Below, one piece after another: positions 26,701 through 39,800 of a stretch of DNA of 64,000 bases. The stretch comes from Gavia stellata. Taxonomy: Eukaryota; Chordata; Aves; Gaviiformes; Gaviidae. A program made the translations under genes and the position numbers. The stretch's first letter is position 1, and every line of letters starts with the position of its first letter. Where the stretch lies: positions 31,373,236 through 31,437,235 of the forward strand of contig NC_082603.1 of the NCBI RefSeq assembly GCF_030936135.1. The letters are read 5' to 3'. The notes beneath the pieces were generated by a model, which searched no databases, was not told the origin of the DNA, and worked only from the letters and a program-made list of their open reading frames with translations.

Positions 26701-29700
26701 TGGATCTGGTGGTATATCCAGAAAATCCTCCCCCCCATCAGCACCTTCCTGGCCGGGGTATCCCCCCACTGCCGGGCTGGGTTTGCCATGAGCCCTTGTC
26801 CTGCATCAGTGGTTGAGGCTGTGAAAAAAGCAAAAGGGAATAAACAGCATGGAAAAGAAGGCAGAAAAAAAGAAATAGCAGAAATGAAGGGTGGAGGGGA
26901 ATCATGTGGAGCCCGATTCTGATCATATTCTCACATCGATAAAAAAACCCTACAGCATCCAAACCCATGGCTCTGCCTTCCACCTCATATAGCCACATGA
27001 GAAAGAGACACTCCCTGCAAAAGAATTACCACTGATTTCATTTAAACCAGGGCTGGTTTTCATGCCTTTAACAACCACTGACAGTCACAGACTCAGGCTT
27101 TTCTCTGCAAACCTAAGGACTAGAAATTACTTTTTTTTTTTTACTGACTGTTGAGTGGCAGCTCCTCTTTACCCACAGGAGGTTGGATTCATCAGAGGTA
27201 TGACGAAGGTGCAGACAGCACGTTTCAAGATGAGAAGGGACAACATTGTTTTGGATGAAGATGTGCTGCTCTCCCTGCGGGAGCTTCCGGACACCTACAA
27301 CTATGGCATGTATGCCAAATTCATCAATGACTACGGCACCCATTTCATGACATCCGGCACTATGGGAGGCGTCTTTGAGTACATCCTCATCATTAACAAG
27401 GAGGAAATGAGAAGAAAAGGTTAGAAAACCACAAGATATTCTCTGTTCACAACTTTCTGCTCTAAACCAAGCATTTCCAACCTGGAGACCATGCAGCGGG
27501 TCCAGTCCACCATAGTAATTCATCTGGCTCTGGCTGCTCCTCACAACTATCACCTCCCAGTGTCACTCGCTAGACTTCTCTAAACTTCTCCTTTTTCTTA
27601 TAGTCTTTGTTCTGGCTGTTCTCATGAACGCTCAAGGATTGCAAATTCATCCAGGGTAAAGAAAGACAGCCCACTCATGTTTCAGCCTCCTAATAGTGAG
27701 ACTTTCAATTTTCTGTAAATGGAAATAATGCATTGCACTTGGCAATACCTCTGCTACTTTACTCTGGTTAGTGTCATATCTGAAGACTAACAGACCTCTG
27801 TTAGCTCCGGTTCTCAACAAATTAGAGTGTATGAGGCTAGAGAGCCATACCTCTAAATCTCAGTTACATAAAATATCCACTGCAGACATCTAGATCACAA
27901 GAACAGCCATTACTGGTGAGCCAAAGCATAACATTTTTCCTAATCAAAAACATAAGATGCAGAACAATAATATGGTACTTTAGTATACTAAGCGGATTGT
28001 CAACCTTTGCAAAGGTGTTGACAATGCAATAGATCCCACTTCCCCTAAGGACCATCACTCCACTCCGCTGAGGGTAATGCTGCCTTGGTAACTCCAGGCT
28101 GGACATTTATGCAAAATAAAATTGTGATCTTGGACAACAGGTTCAAATTGCTGTAGTTGGTGCAAATTGCTGTAATTCCATTAATTCCCATGGTTCTGCC
28201 CCAAATTCTGCCTCCGGTCTGAAATGGTTTGGTACCATCAACACTAGGATAACTATGCACTCCATACTGAGTGTTAACCACGCCAGTTTTTCCACAAGAA
28301 ATTACCAATTGAGAGAATTTTCATCAAGTCCCTAAACTATTAATGTTTGGAAACATGATGCCTCTTCAAATCATTTATCCACTTTGAAGAGTGAGTGATA
28401 TTGAAGTGAACAAGATCTTGGCAAGCAAGTCTTCAGGAAGCAGCCTGCTAATTTCGGAGGAAGAATGAATCAAGAGCATGTGGAGGGAGACTATTATTTT
28501 GCTTTATCTTGTGCTTGCTGTGTATATAAGGAGGAGATTTACTGCTACAAGATGCCCTGTTTTAGGAAAGAAGGATGTTGAAGTTCAGCAAAAGACAAAC
28601 GTGTGCCCCAGGAGAGATGCAATTTTCATTCCAATGTAGCATACTTCTGTTATTTTCATCTAATCCAGCCTCTGCTAGGAAGTCCACATTTACCAAGTCA
28701 GCAATGCTCTACGTCACACCACGTAGATCCAGAAGGACCCACCTGCAGTGGTGGATATGCCACTGTCTAAAAGCATTTAGTAAAAAAACCCCTGATTTTT
28801 CTAATGGCTATCACAGCCATGCTTGAAGGCTGTGTTTGCAAGAGGATTATCTGCCTCCCCTGAGGAATGGTCAGGATCAGGATATAAGTGCTCAAGTCTT
28901 AAAATTAGAGCTTCAAAAGATGAGTTTGAAGCTCTGCAGATGCCTGGAGATGTACAGCTGAGCCCCCATAGGGCTGAGCAGCAAGGCACCTGCTTTAGAT
29001 CAACTGCTGCATCCTGAGAGCCCACCTACCCCCTGAGGCTACATGTTAAATGCTCTGAAAGAGGAACCACTTCTGTTTTATAGACCAGTGACTAAAGCAC
29101 ATGCCCAGGAAAAAGATCCCTAGACTGAGTCCTCCCTAAACGAGAGACAGCTTGGGCAGTTGCTGAGCATCTAGCTAGGCATGAGCTGGACTTCAAGCAT
29201 CTAGGAAACCTGAATTTTGAGAATGAATTCACCTTCTGGGTTTACATACCCAGGAATAGACCACAACTCACCGGTGCAGAGCTTAGCACTGCAGTTTTGC
29301 TGCCAGACCCGTTTCTAGCTTTCAGGCTGCAAGGGCTTGTATGGATGTGGTCATGAGTGAAATAAATACATATGTCAGAACGAGGTCCCTTGTTGCTCTG
29401 CCATCAATATTTTTCATTACTTGTTTTTAAAATAGATTATTATGGTTCTATTATTTAGCAGAAAACGATATAATGTGTTCACACATTACAAGAACATTTA
29501 TGGGAGAAACATTATGCACAGAGTAAATTGGAAAGAGTCTTCATATATTCTGATTAATTCAAAAGGCAGCAGTAAATCTTATCACTCGAGCACATTTAAC
29601 TATCACAAATTATATCATATGAAAAAACTATCAGGGGGCCCCCCTCAAGTGCCAATATTTTCTATGACCACCCTTTTGCAATGATAACCACTTTTCATTT

Positions 29701-32700
29701 ATCAAGACCCGATCTTGCTGCAACCAATAGCGAATTGTATTGGCAGACCCTCGCTGAACATAATTACTCAACGGGAACCATGGTGAATCAATTAATCAGG
29801 GTGTTCCTCAAGTTTAATTTTATGGCACTCCAACACCAAGATAAGCAATCACTCATGCTGCTTTGGGTGAATGAACTTTATCCACTGTGTTTACAACTGT
29901 TGAACAGTTTAGTACAAGTAATTGAGTGCTACACATTTAATCTTTCTCAAGGGCCCAGTTTTGCAATGGGATGTAATTCCCCTTGAAGTCTCGAGCATGC
30001 TTCAGCTCTCACCAGTTTGAATCCAGGACTTGTAGCCCCTTTCTCGGATTCTGAGCACCTCCGCCGGTTGGGACCCACCAAGCCAACGAGCAGATACATG
30101 CCCCACGTGGCTCCAGTAAGCCTCTCTTGCAGGGTGTGCAGAAGAGAGCGAAACCAGAGCTATGGGCATTTTACCAGTATTTTAGACACGAGCAAGACAA
30201 GACACTGCTCCCCCGTGCTGGGGTGAGGCAGTTCAGCAGACAATGCTCTGGGTTGGGGCTTGGCTGAAGGTTCGATCTTTAGACCATTAAGCCACAATGC
30301 ACAAATCCCACTGACCTCTGTGCCTCCCTTTCAATACCAGGGTATCGATCGCCAGGCTGCTCTGTAAAACACTTTAAGGTCCTCTGACAAAAAGAGCAAT
30401 ATGAAAGTTAACTATTACTTACAATACCCATATTTATTGAAATCAATGGATTTTTTAACTATTACAGAAGACGGCCTTATATTTGCAGTACACTGAAGTG
30501 TGTACATAAAACCAGGCTGTATGAAATACGCACATTGCTTACCTTGGTGAAACTACCTCATTAGTTCCCTTCTCCCCTCTGCAGTCGCTTCGTGGGTCTC
30601 CAGTTACATATTTTCATGATGTATGTGGTGGTGCTGGTAGCAGCAGCCCAGCAGCAGGCAGTAAGGCTTCAGCAGCTCTCAGCAGGCAGACCTTTTGCAA
30701 GTTGCTACGTGAGATGCTACTTAAGCCACCAATACATTGGTCAGATCCTCAGTTTAGGAAAATTAGCAAGTATCTATTGGTTTCAGCTGCTGTTCCCAGC
30801 TTTACCCTCGTTATGAGTCAGTCTGTAAAAAAAATAAAAAAGTTTTTAAATAAATAGACCAAACAAGGAAATACATGCCTGAAGCCTTGTGTTAAGATTT
30901 GTACTTTCTTCTAATGCTTTCTAAGGAAACAATTTTACACTAAAGACATTTCCCTTTTCACCTATTATGTGATAAGCCCAATATACCCCAATAAAATATT
31001 GGCTTTTCTACTGCAAGATTAAAGGCTGTCCTCTGCCCAGAATAGCTCTTGACTTTGAAAAACAGGCCATGCAAATAACTGAATATTTTCTTCATTGACA
31101 GAAAAAAAAGCCAAGTAGGAAAATGAACATCCTTCCACTCAGAATGAGTCACTGATTTTACTGGTTTCCCTTCTGTTTTGCAGACATCAGTGCCGAAGAG
31201 ATAAGTGCCTGTATTGGCCGGTCAATTGGCCTTACAGTCAGCGAGAGTAAACTGCATTTGGAAGCGTCTGTGTCATCCTCTGACTGTGCAAAGAAAGGAT
31301 TTCTGAAAACTGGTATGATAGCAGGGCAGATGTCTGTTAAGGCATTTTGAGTCACTTCTTTTGGTCACTTGGGCATGGAGATTCAAGTAGGGTCACATAA
31401 GGGTATGAAGAAGGAAGGGAGCTCTTGGTGCCATCCTCAGCCATGGCTCAGGCCCAATCGTGGGACCAAAGCGACTTTGGGTCCAAGTCTCCAGGAGTAC
31501 TGGTTGCTCTTGAAAGAACAGGAATTAAGGTAGCAATTCCTGCATTATGAACAGGTGTAAATAGAGTCAGTGGGGTGGCTGGAAGGCTGCAGTCCCTACA
31601 GCCATGCCAGACTGGGCATGGATGATAAGGGCAACATGGTGACTATTAAAGAAGTCAAAACTGACTATAAAAAGTACTCAAAGAGGCTAGGAAGCCCCAG
31701 ATTTGTAAATCACTTAACGAGCCATAGACAGCATGATTAGTTAGCCTATGTGCTAACTAGAAACAAAGACTGGAAGCATGAAGGCTCTTCAGGTCTTACC
31801 AGCTGAGAGCATTTGTGATGCTCAACTCATCACCGACCGCCTTGTGATAACGTGACAGGGCTCACCCTGCGAGCAGGGGACGCCGAGCTCCCATCGATTT
31901 CAGGAGGCAGCATCAGTGCCGCTTTCTGATAGCCCTTTGCATGATTGATCTCACCTCCATTAAGCAGTTTCTGGTGTATGTGTGGAAACAGTAACTAAAT
32001 AATATGGGTGTAATTCAACTTTTCAGATGCTGAAAGCAACAGTGCAGTTGTGGAAGATATTATTCCCCGGATTAGAGGTGGAGATACCAGTTACAGCGGA
32101 GGGCTCTTAAACAGTTGGGATGGCAATATGTATCGTCACTGGGGAAGGTCATTAAAATATAATCCTGCTGTTATTGATTTTGAGGTAAGGCTTTTCTGCA
32201 GTTGAAGAAACTCTACCTCTATAAGGAATGAAAGTGTAGTCGAGCAGATCATTTCGTATTTTTATTGTGATCCCATCACAGAACAAGATTAAATGTAATG
32301 GGCCACTGATCTGGTAACCTCTTATTCATTTCACAATGGGGAGTACATCTCCCACCGACTGCATCCGCAGGGAGACGGAGAAGGAGCTTAATGCTGGATT
32401 AGTGATGAGTTAAGTTTTTGATGTGTCCCCAAACAGCTTCCCAATGAATGGCTCTCTGCGGTTGCATTCTTCCCTATTATTCTCCCCAGTGCTGACCACC
32501 CTGCTGCATAAGCAGGGGACTCGTGGGAGGCTGGGGAAGGAGACTTACCCCCATCCAGCAAAGGCTCTGCATAGACACCCCTGCTTTTCACCTGCCTCAG
32601 AGCCGCAGTGGCTATGCCTAACCTCTGCAGACCATGGTGGGTATTGCTATGGGTCGTTCCGGCAGTTTTTAGAGCAGGGGACTCCCGGCTGCTTTGTCAG

Positions 32701-35700
32701 GTGGGTCCTGTCTCTCTCCATGCTCCACAAAGAGGGTCCATGGCCATAAAAATCAGCCAAGTTCACCTCCTCCCTTCATTTTATTGGATGCCTCATACAA
32801 TGGAAAGATCACTGAAGCATCCTAAAGGGCTTCAGAGATGGGGAGGAGATGGGTGCAAGTGGAGGGGATGGAAAGGAAGCGAGAATCCAGGGCCAGAGAC
32901 CACAGAGGCACGAGGAGGCGGGCACACTCCTCAGCTGCGGTTAGGAGCACCTCATCTACCCTGAGACGCTACGATCGCTGGTCTGCTCCGGGAGCGCAGC
33001 CGTGGGGTGCGGAGGAAGGACCTCGGTCACGGCAGGAACACGCTGCCACTTCCATCCCTCTCATCTTCGTTTGAAAGCACACCCGCTCCTGGCTCTGACA
33101 GAGGGTGGGAGAAGGGAAGGTGGAACCAGGAACCATCTGCGTTATTGGCAGGGCAAGAGGGAATCTGCAAAGCTTTCTGGGCAGCAGAAAGTCCTGATAA
33201 AGTAGAAGTGCTTTTGGTTCCAGCTGAACGCATGCTGCAGGTTATTCACCTTTCTGCACAAGTTCCCATCAGTTCTGGGCAAAATTTATTGCAGTTTTCT
33301 GGTAAACCATGTGCTGACCTCTCCGTTGGCTGCTCTGGAGCTCAGCAATTGCTGTGCAACCGGAGCTGCCGATAAGCACTCATGTCCACTTCAGCAGCTC
33401 TTATCTGCAGCTCCCTCTCGTTTGTTAAACAGGCTTGTGCAAATTTGTCTAAGAGCTCTTCCCAAAGCCCAGCTGATCCTCCCCACGAATCGCTCCCACT
33501 GCGCCTTGTGCAATGACACGATGTCCAGCTCTTCTCTGGGACCGGTTTCCACCGATTCCCAGCCAGGACATGCAGCATTCGCACAGATGCATGGGTGGAC
33601 AAATACAAACATGTGTCCTCAGACCAGCCTTGGGCTTTTAGTTTTAATATTCAGTCTAATTTTTGTTACTGGTGAAAACAGAAGGGCTGAGATTTTTCAG
33701 GGAACCATTTTCTAAACACAGTTTAATACCTAAAACACCCCAACGAGCTGCTCAGAGCGTTTCAGGAGGTTGAACGCTACCACCAGCGCATGAGCCCGCA
33801 GCCCTACGGCTCATCCAACCATTTTTATAAAACAGTTTCAATTGAGAAGGCGAGTTCTAATTACAGGTGCCCACGCTGGGCTATTTTTGCTGAATGGTAT
33901 ACAGGAACTGCATTTTGCTGCTGGAAATATTATGAACAGGTTATATTCTTAAAGCTGTAGATGGCACAATATTATTTTGCTGGATCAAAGGGCAAAATGT
34001 AGGTAGGTAAAATTCTCCATGCTCAGCATTTACCGGATGGTTCACAATCTGGTCACCATTAGTGGTAGGCTGGCATTAAGTTTTGATGACACCCACTGTC
34101 CAAAGCTCTTACTGAAACATTTTGGTTCAAAAAGGCAAAAAGCATACAAGAATCTCTGAGATCGTGGCAGCACTAAGAAATAAACCAAAAAATGTGCTTA
34201 CTGGGGTGTTTTAATTTATCATTTGAATCCAGACTGAAACTCCAAGGCATGTCCAGCAAAGCCAATCCCGCACAAACCTCTAAGATGAGGAAGGTTTTGG
34301 AACGGTGGTTTCTTACTGGGGCCCATCAGTCATGGTAACGCATTTGCATGATGTACATGGAGCTGTCAAGGAAGACAAATGAGTTTTTTCTGAGCCCTGA
34401 GTTTATCCAGCAGTGTCACAGCAATCTAACTGTGGCGTGGTAGCATCTCAGTTGATGCCCGACTGAAATTGTCTCCACGCTATTCATCTCCACCCTACAC
34501 AGCTGCAGCCCATCCACGAAATTCTCCGCAGAAGCAACCTTGGTGACATGGAAACCAAACGGCAAAACCTGAAACGGGCTTTGGACGATTACTTGTTGGA
34601 GTTCAACGCCTGCCGCTGCGGACCGTGCCAGAACAACGGTGAACCCATTTTGGTGGGAGACACGTGTTTCTGCCAGTGTCGACCAGGTTACGGAGGCCCT
34701 GCCTGCGAGCAGACTGAGCGCAGAGGTAAGACCCCGGCGGGCACCTGCAGCAGGGAAGGGGGAAAGGCAGCAAAGGGAGAGAGTCTTCCCCTCCACGTGG
34801 TTAACCAACAGCTCCTTGTACTCATGCATCAATCAAGCCTTCGCTTCTGTATTGCTTGTGCGGCTACGCTATCCTGAGCAGCCCTGCAAGAGAGTTAAAT
34901 TAGCAGCGCAGGTGATTATTATAAATAAATTAGTGGAAATGAGGATGTGTTTAATAGCTGGAAACTTACTGACACGTTGCAAAGAGCTGAGTTGGAGTGT
35001 GGTGGCAGCACCCTGGCAAAGCTCAGCTGCCTGCATTGCCCACCAAGGGCTCTACGGACACAGCTCGTTACTGTAAATGAGACCGTCACCCGGTCCTCAC
35101 TGACCGCCGTGTCACATTCTTGGGATGGCGATTCTCCGGAGCGCTTGCAGCATCTCCTAATGGGTGCCTGCTCCAAGGGCGAGAGCATAAACCCGACAGG
35201 CGGGGAGGGAAGGGAGGCTGCAAGGGTCCAGCTAAGCGACTGGGAAGTGGTGCTCAAGCAATGTGCCACCAAAAATGCTGTTATAGTAAAAAATCACCAC
35301 ATTGCCAGATTCCACCCCCCCATAGGGAAACATTTTAACTGGAGGGAAGTATCTATTTTGGGGGAGAAAAAAATGTGTTTTTCCAAAGTGACAGGCTTTT
35401 ATTTATGCTTTCTTTATTACTTTATATACTATCCTAAAAAAATTAAATGGGTGGCAAAAAAAGCCAACCTTGGAACATACTCTTTTATTTCAGAAAATGT
35501 CACAGTTCTTTCTGGGTATTTTTGTCCTGATCCGTGATGACAAAAAGGCAGAGCTCCAGGCCTTCCACTGTGTGCTCCTAACTAGGGTCTCACCACTGGA
35601 AAATCAAAGCTGTGATGAGATAAGGAGTAAGAGCAGAGCCAGGTAGATGGTTTATGATGCTGAACTCAAAGCATTGCTTCAGTGACTGAAAAGTGGGTTT

Positions 35701-36549
35701 CTTTAAAAATCTCAGGTTCTTTGAGTTGTCTCCAAATCCAAGGAATCTGCCTTAGATGAGGAGCATGGAAAGCTCAGGACCTGGCCCCCAAGCAGCGCAC
35801 CGAACTGGCCGGCCCCTGTGCTCCCTGCTTTTAGCAATAGCGGGGACACAGATGCTTCCAGCTCACAGGAAAGGAAGATAATTTTTTGTTTCAAAACTTA
35901 TTTAAGACCAAACCCAGTTTTTTAAAGAACAATGTTCCAGTGGACGGGAAACCCAGCTTTTCAGCCAGCACTAAGTAAGAGCACACACATCCATTTGTGC
36001 TGTCTGGATTAATAAAGTGCCCAAGCCAGGCATGAAGGCCAGTTGAGTAAATAAAAAACGACAGTAAATGACAGCCATCAAGCATTCCCATCATTCAGGA
36101 GCACCGCCATAATCCATAGTATTGAACGCTCCTGACAACTCAGTCTGTACCGTAATGAAAAAGCCTTGAAATGACCCATCTCCAAAAGGACGGGCAGACT
36201 TTTCAAAACAGCTCCATGGTGTTAGGAGACTTTTGTCCCTCTACGTTGGTCGGAGGTGGGAAAATTAGTGCTGAGAGAGCTGTCAGCTGCCCTTTGGGAA
36301 AGGAAAGCCAAGCCGCAGCCTTTCAAACGAGCAGAGGAGAAAAAGAAATGGGTATTGCCATCTGAAGATGGTGATGCTGCTTCATATATGTTTACAGGTG
36401 GTGAGACAAACGGGCGCTGGAGCTGCTGGTCACAGTGGGGTCCCTGCCAGTCGGGCACAGCGCGGCGCAGCCGGCAGTGCAACAACCCAGCCCCGCAGCA
36501 CGGCGGGGAGCCCTGCGCGGGGAGGGACCTGCAGAGCAAAGCCTGCTGA
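17628..36549 (+). CDS. C8A: Complement component C8 alpha chain, complete
   Basis: C8 alpha is a secreted plasma protein of the MACPF family. In the C8 complex (alpha, beta, gamma) it inserts into target membranes after C5b-7 binding and nucleates C9 polymerisation. Eleven coding exons (119, 97, 145, 145, 190, 201, 241, 129, 158, 223 and 152 nt) total 1800 nt, or 599 residues plus stop; the human chain is about 584. Domain order is signal peptide, propeptide, TSP1, LDLRA, MACPF, EGF-like, TSP1. The MACPF signature [12 protein letters not shown] is in exon 7. The alpha-specific insertion with [13 protein letters not shown] is in exon 5; its Cys corresponds to human mature Cys164, the disulfide partner of C8 gamma. 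All junctions keep frame with GT/AG sites and no lesion is seen. C8B lies convergently downstream. Confidence 0.97.
18871..18956. repeat. AAT/AAC trinucleotide microsatellite
   Basis: About 86 bp of imperfect TAA/CAA trinucleotides ending in GATGATG, in C8A intron 1. The interior switches between AAT and AAC units, so it is an interrupted, probably older repeat. Confidence 0.9.
19911..20007 (+). CDS. C8A: C8A exon 2: propeptide end and first half of TSP1
   Basis: The acceptor is CTCCTTAG and the donor follows GAG AAA AAA (GTAAGA). It encodes [18 protein letters not shown] and then [15 protein letters not shown] is the TSP1 C-mannosylation-type motif. R-S-S-R is a candidate furin-type site close to where mature human C8 alpha begins. 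Confidence 0.95.
20960..21104 (+). CDS. C8A: C8A exon 3: rest of TSP1, start of LDLRA
   Basis: The acceptor is GGTTCAG and the donor is ACAG|GTGAGT; it enters at phase 0 and leaves at phase 1. It encodes [12 protein letters not shown] and later [12 protein letters not shown], aligning with human C8 alpha including the cysteines. By my hand count the exon is about 71% G+C, far above its introns and the matching C8B exon. Confidence 0.95.
22281..22425 (+). CDS. C8A: C8A exon 4: LDL-receptor class A domain
   Basis: The acceptor is TGCACTTCAG and the donor CAAGG|GTGAGT. It encodes [15 protein letters not shown] followed by [11 protein letters not shown], the LDLRA core with its calcium-binding acidic residues, then [11 protein letters not shown] leading into the MACPF domain. 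Confidence 0.96.
23966..24155 (+). CDS. C8A: C8A exon 5: start of MACPF, C8 gamma-binding insertion
   Basis: The acceptor is TTTCTTTCCAAG and the donor CTA|GTAAGT. It encodes G-Y-N-I-L-T-Q-E, then [12 protein letters not shown], then [17 protein letters not shown]. This insertion is absent from C8B. The Cys codon at 24081-24083 matches the human residue that makes the disulfide to C8 gamma. Confidence 0.96.
25668..25868 (+). CDS. C8A: C8A exon 6: MACPF, first transmembrane-hairpin region
   Basis: 201 nt, phase 0 at both ends, acceptor TTCTCTTTAG and donor AAG|GTAAAA. It encodes [14 protein letters not shown] and T-I-G-I-G-P-G-E-S. In the family this area forms the first cluster of helices that unfold into membrane-spanning hairpins. 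Confidence 0.95.
27179..27419 (+). CDS. C8A: C8A exon 7: MACPF core with signature motif
   Basis: 241 nt, acceptor ACCCACAG, donor AAAG|GTTAGA. It encodes [12 protein letters not shown], then [17 protein letters not shown], the MACPF signature, then [11 protein letters not shown]. The length is identical to C8B exon 7. Confidence 0.97.
31184..31312 (+). CDS. C8A: C8A exon 8: MACPF, second hairpin region
   Basis: 129 nt, acceptor TTCTGTTTTGCAG, donor ACTG|GTATGA. It encodes [17 protein letters not shown] and later S-S-D-C-A-K-K-G. The two Cys match the human pair. The length equals C8B exon 8. Residues are diverged, so the assignment leans on position, phase and cysteines. Confidence 0.9.
32027..32184 (+). 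CDS. C8A: C8A exon 9: MACPF C-terminal part
   Basis: The acceptor is CAACTTTTCAG and the donor GAG|GTAAGG. It encodes [12 protein letters not shown], then Y-S-G-G-L-L and [16 protein letters not shown], closely matching human C8 alpha. Confidence 0.96.
34503..34725 (+). CDS. C8A: C8A exon 10: MACPF end and EGF-like module
   Basis: 223 nt, acceptor CTACACAG, donor AGAG|GTAAGA. It encodes L-Q-P-I-H-E-I-L-R, then [15 protein letters not shown] and [15 protein letters not shown], a cysteine-rich EGF-like unit. C8B covers the same stretch with two exons (154 + 69 nt) split by an intron. Confidence 0.96.
36398..36549 (+). CDS. C8A: C8A exon 11: C-terminal TSP1 and stop
   Basis: The acceptor is TTTACAG and the stop TGA is at 36547-36549. 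It encodes [12 protein letters not shown], then [15 protein letters not shown] and ends K-A-C. The length of 152 nt equals the last coding exon of C8B. Confidence 0.96.
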
Positions 36550-36876
36550 AAACCCAGGTACATGGTCGAGAGTGGTTTGGAGTCTGTGCTGGGCTATAAA
36601 TACTCTGGGCATAATCATGCAATGGAATCACACCGGGGAGAAATATCAAGTATTGCATTTCTGTATGCATGGAGACATGCTGGGTTTGCTGTTTAAAAGC
36701 AGACCAACTGCTCCGGTTGATGGAACGCACGCCTGGCTGCCCCCTCGCCCTTGCACCACGAGACGTGATGGGAGCCCCACCAGTTCACAGCGGCACAGCT
36801 GTGAGACAGGAGATGGTGGAGAATCCACATGGGTGGTTTTGCTGCTGGGTGACTGTGGGGCTATAACGTGTCATGA

Positions 36877-36882
36877 AATAAA
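36877..36882 (+). terminator. Candidate C8A polyadenylation signal
   Basis: AATAAA about 330 bp after the C8A stop codon, the first canonical hexamer downstream on this strand. Cleavage would fall near 36900. Confidence 0.5.
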
Positions 36883-39800
36883 TTTACGGAAAATGTTTAC
36901 ATAATCAAGCTTGACTCGCAGAAATTTTTATATTTGTCTTTGGGAAACACACTAAAAGCTCATGATCCTTGCATTTTTATGAAGTTGGTATTGACATATG
37001 TACCATGAAACTTTTATAAGTTGGCGCCGTCAGATTTTTAAGTCCAGCATATTGGCCAGGGCTGCATTTGCAGCAAAGCCATATGCTGCTCTGCATGGGA
37101 GGAGGCTTAAGCCTAAAGATGCCAAAGCATCATTGCGAAACGTGAACCCAAACTGACAAAGAATCCTAAATAAATAAATAAAGGAATAAATAGAGAGGCT
37201 CAAACACAACCATTCGGCAGAGGATGTTCACACACAAACGAAGGCTGCTCCTCTTTAAGATCAGTGATGAATTGACTATTAGCATACAGGCGTTTTATCT
37301 CCCAGGCACCCAGAGCTGGAGAAGACGCTAACGGGCTGCTTGATTTAAGGGGCTTTTTTGAATGTAAGACGTAAATCTCAGCGCAAGAATACACACATTA
37401 TTGAACTGCGTCCAGAGACCACAGCGAGAGCCCGCAGCTCCCTCTTCTTAATGAACTGCCACAAAAACCTGGGGTGGACGGAAGGCGAATGGCACTTCAT
37501 TTTACTGTGCTTTTCATTACAAGGAAAGAAAAAAAAAAAAGCCCTGAGAAGGAATTGGGCATTCTGAAAAGCAACAACAGCAACAAAACCTCAAAGCACA
37601 AAGGAGCACTTCCATATACTTTTGAATTGAAAGAGGGAGTAGAAAGGAATCATGGTTTAGTGAAAGAAATTGCTCAGCTATAGGTCTGATTCTTGGGAAT
37701 GCTTGTTTTTCAACAGCATGTCAGTGATGATTTAGAGTCTGACACTCAGCTGATGTAAATCAGCGTCGCTCCTTCGCCGCAGCTGATTTATGCTACCTGA
37801 AGAGCTGGCCCCATATATTCTTTTGTGTGCATGTTTGCCAAAGAACAACTTTTTCACAGCTTCTCTTTTGCTTGAAAATGGAACTATAGGCTGTTTTTGT
37901 ATATGAAAACAACAAACGATGTTGGCTCGAACACTGAGATGTAATTGTTCGGTGAAAAATCCCTATGATGGGTGGTAAAGCTGTGGCCTTTTGGCCAACT
38001 TTGTTTTTCCAGGTAAAAGTGATATTCACCCAAAGATGAATTTGGTCCCAAAGGCTTGAATCTGATGTCTTCTATGTTGGGAAAATGCAGCAGCATGAAG
38101 CATCCATATATCGCTCTGATTTAGACAACCCAGAGGAATGTGAAATGTAGGATCAAAACAAGTTTTCCCATCAAATGGTTCTATCAATAGTTCGGCGTTG
38201 GGCTGGCAGGGTACATAGAAACATGAGGCAGTGCTCTTACACCAAGGACTTGTTTGGCTCATAGGCAATTCTTACCTTTACACCGGCTGTTTAGGACGCA
38301 GGAGAATGCCTGAAAGTAAATGAGTATAAAGTCACCTTAGTTAGAAAGCCAAGTATACTTCTTTTGTGACCAGAGGGAACGAATTAATGAACAGAAAGAT
38401 CGGACGCCTTGGAGGCTGGGGAGCAATGGGACCTGTGGGAAGGCAACCTGCATCCTCAGCTTTTAGAGCCATTTCTAGAAGGATTGATCCCAGGCTGGAG
38501 AACCACACAAAAAAAAAGAACAAATCCAAGTGATCAAAGAAACTGCGTGTGAAATACCACCATGAAGCACATCCAAATAAGAGCAAAAAGCTGGGATTTC
38601 CCTGCAGTTGTTCATTCTCCACTTTGAACACCGCGGTGTTGGAGTATAGAGTTGAAAGCGAGGATATGTGCGGGGCAGAGTTCATCCTTGACCTCGCAAC
38701 CCAGGGCGACGAAATACAAACCCAAGGGTTTCCTTCAAATGCCAAAGGGAGCTCGGTAGCTGCCCCTCTCCTCCCACTCCAGTCCCCCACCGCAGCCAGG
38801 GCTCCGACACCCGCATGGCTGAAACTCTGGAGCGGTGAAGCTGAAGTCAAAAGAAAGGAAGAAGCTGCCTGTAAGGTCTGGAAAAAAGCAGATTATGAGC
38901 AATTACACATTTACAATGCCAGTCAAAGAGGCTAATATATCTCATGCTGAAGTGGCCAGTGTGAGAGTTGTGCTAGATGAGATAAGCAGCAAAAATGTAC
39001 GTTTCTTACTTAAACTAAAAGCTTAGAGGGTACAATAAAACACTGCAGTCCCACCCTGGTTTTAGTGAATGGATTTTCCCCCCTTGCACACTGACATACA
39101 TTTGATATAGTTATTTATCCTATATATTTCTTGCGGCATATTTCCCAGGAGACCTTGTTTATCTCGCTCATAAGTACATGATTGATGTATGGTGCTTTGG
39201 ATAAATGGTATCGCAATCAGATATTTTTATGGATATAGGCGAACTGGGTTATTAACAAAGGAAGGGCAGAGAGGAACCAGTACGCAAAAGAAAATAGCAA
39301 ATGATTGATGACAATACACCTGAGGTTGCAAGGTGCAGACTCCAGATAACCAGCTAACAGAAGAATAGATAAGGGCAGCGCTTGAGACAGAGCTGTTTTC
39401 TACCTCGGGGTCAATGTCACGCCGACTACCCGAACGCCTGCGTCCCTCTGAGCCTGCGATTTTAGAGCAGGCAAAAAATTCCCCAGCAGGAGTGGCTCAA
39501 AAATTATTGCATTCCTTTCTATACAATGTAATGCAGAGACACAGGAAGATACAAAACATTTAATCCCACCCCAAAATACTTGAAACAAAAGAAATGCCAG
39601 ATTCTGGGGAGTTTGGGGAGGGACTGGCATTTGTTGTGCTGCTGCAACATGCCCAACACAGTGGGACTCAGTGCTGCACTACAAACAAGTAAAAAAAAAA
39701 TGTTCATAATGGTAATAATTACTGTCTTCATCTCCAGTTCTGTTGATTTACACAAGCAGCGGGGTGTTAAAATAGGATATCAAAGGAAGACAAATCTGCA

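Larger units (their letters stand above)
17747..36397 (+). other. C8A introns 1-10
   Basis: Introns are 17747-19910, 20008-20959, 21105-22280, 22426-23965, 24156-25667, 25869-27178, 27420-31183, 31313-32026, 32185-34502 and 34726-36397. Apart from the AAT/AAC microsatellite in intron 1, I recognised no repeats, RNA genes or extra exons. Open frames inside them show no domain resemblance. Confidence 0.8.
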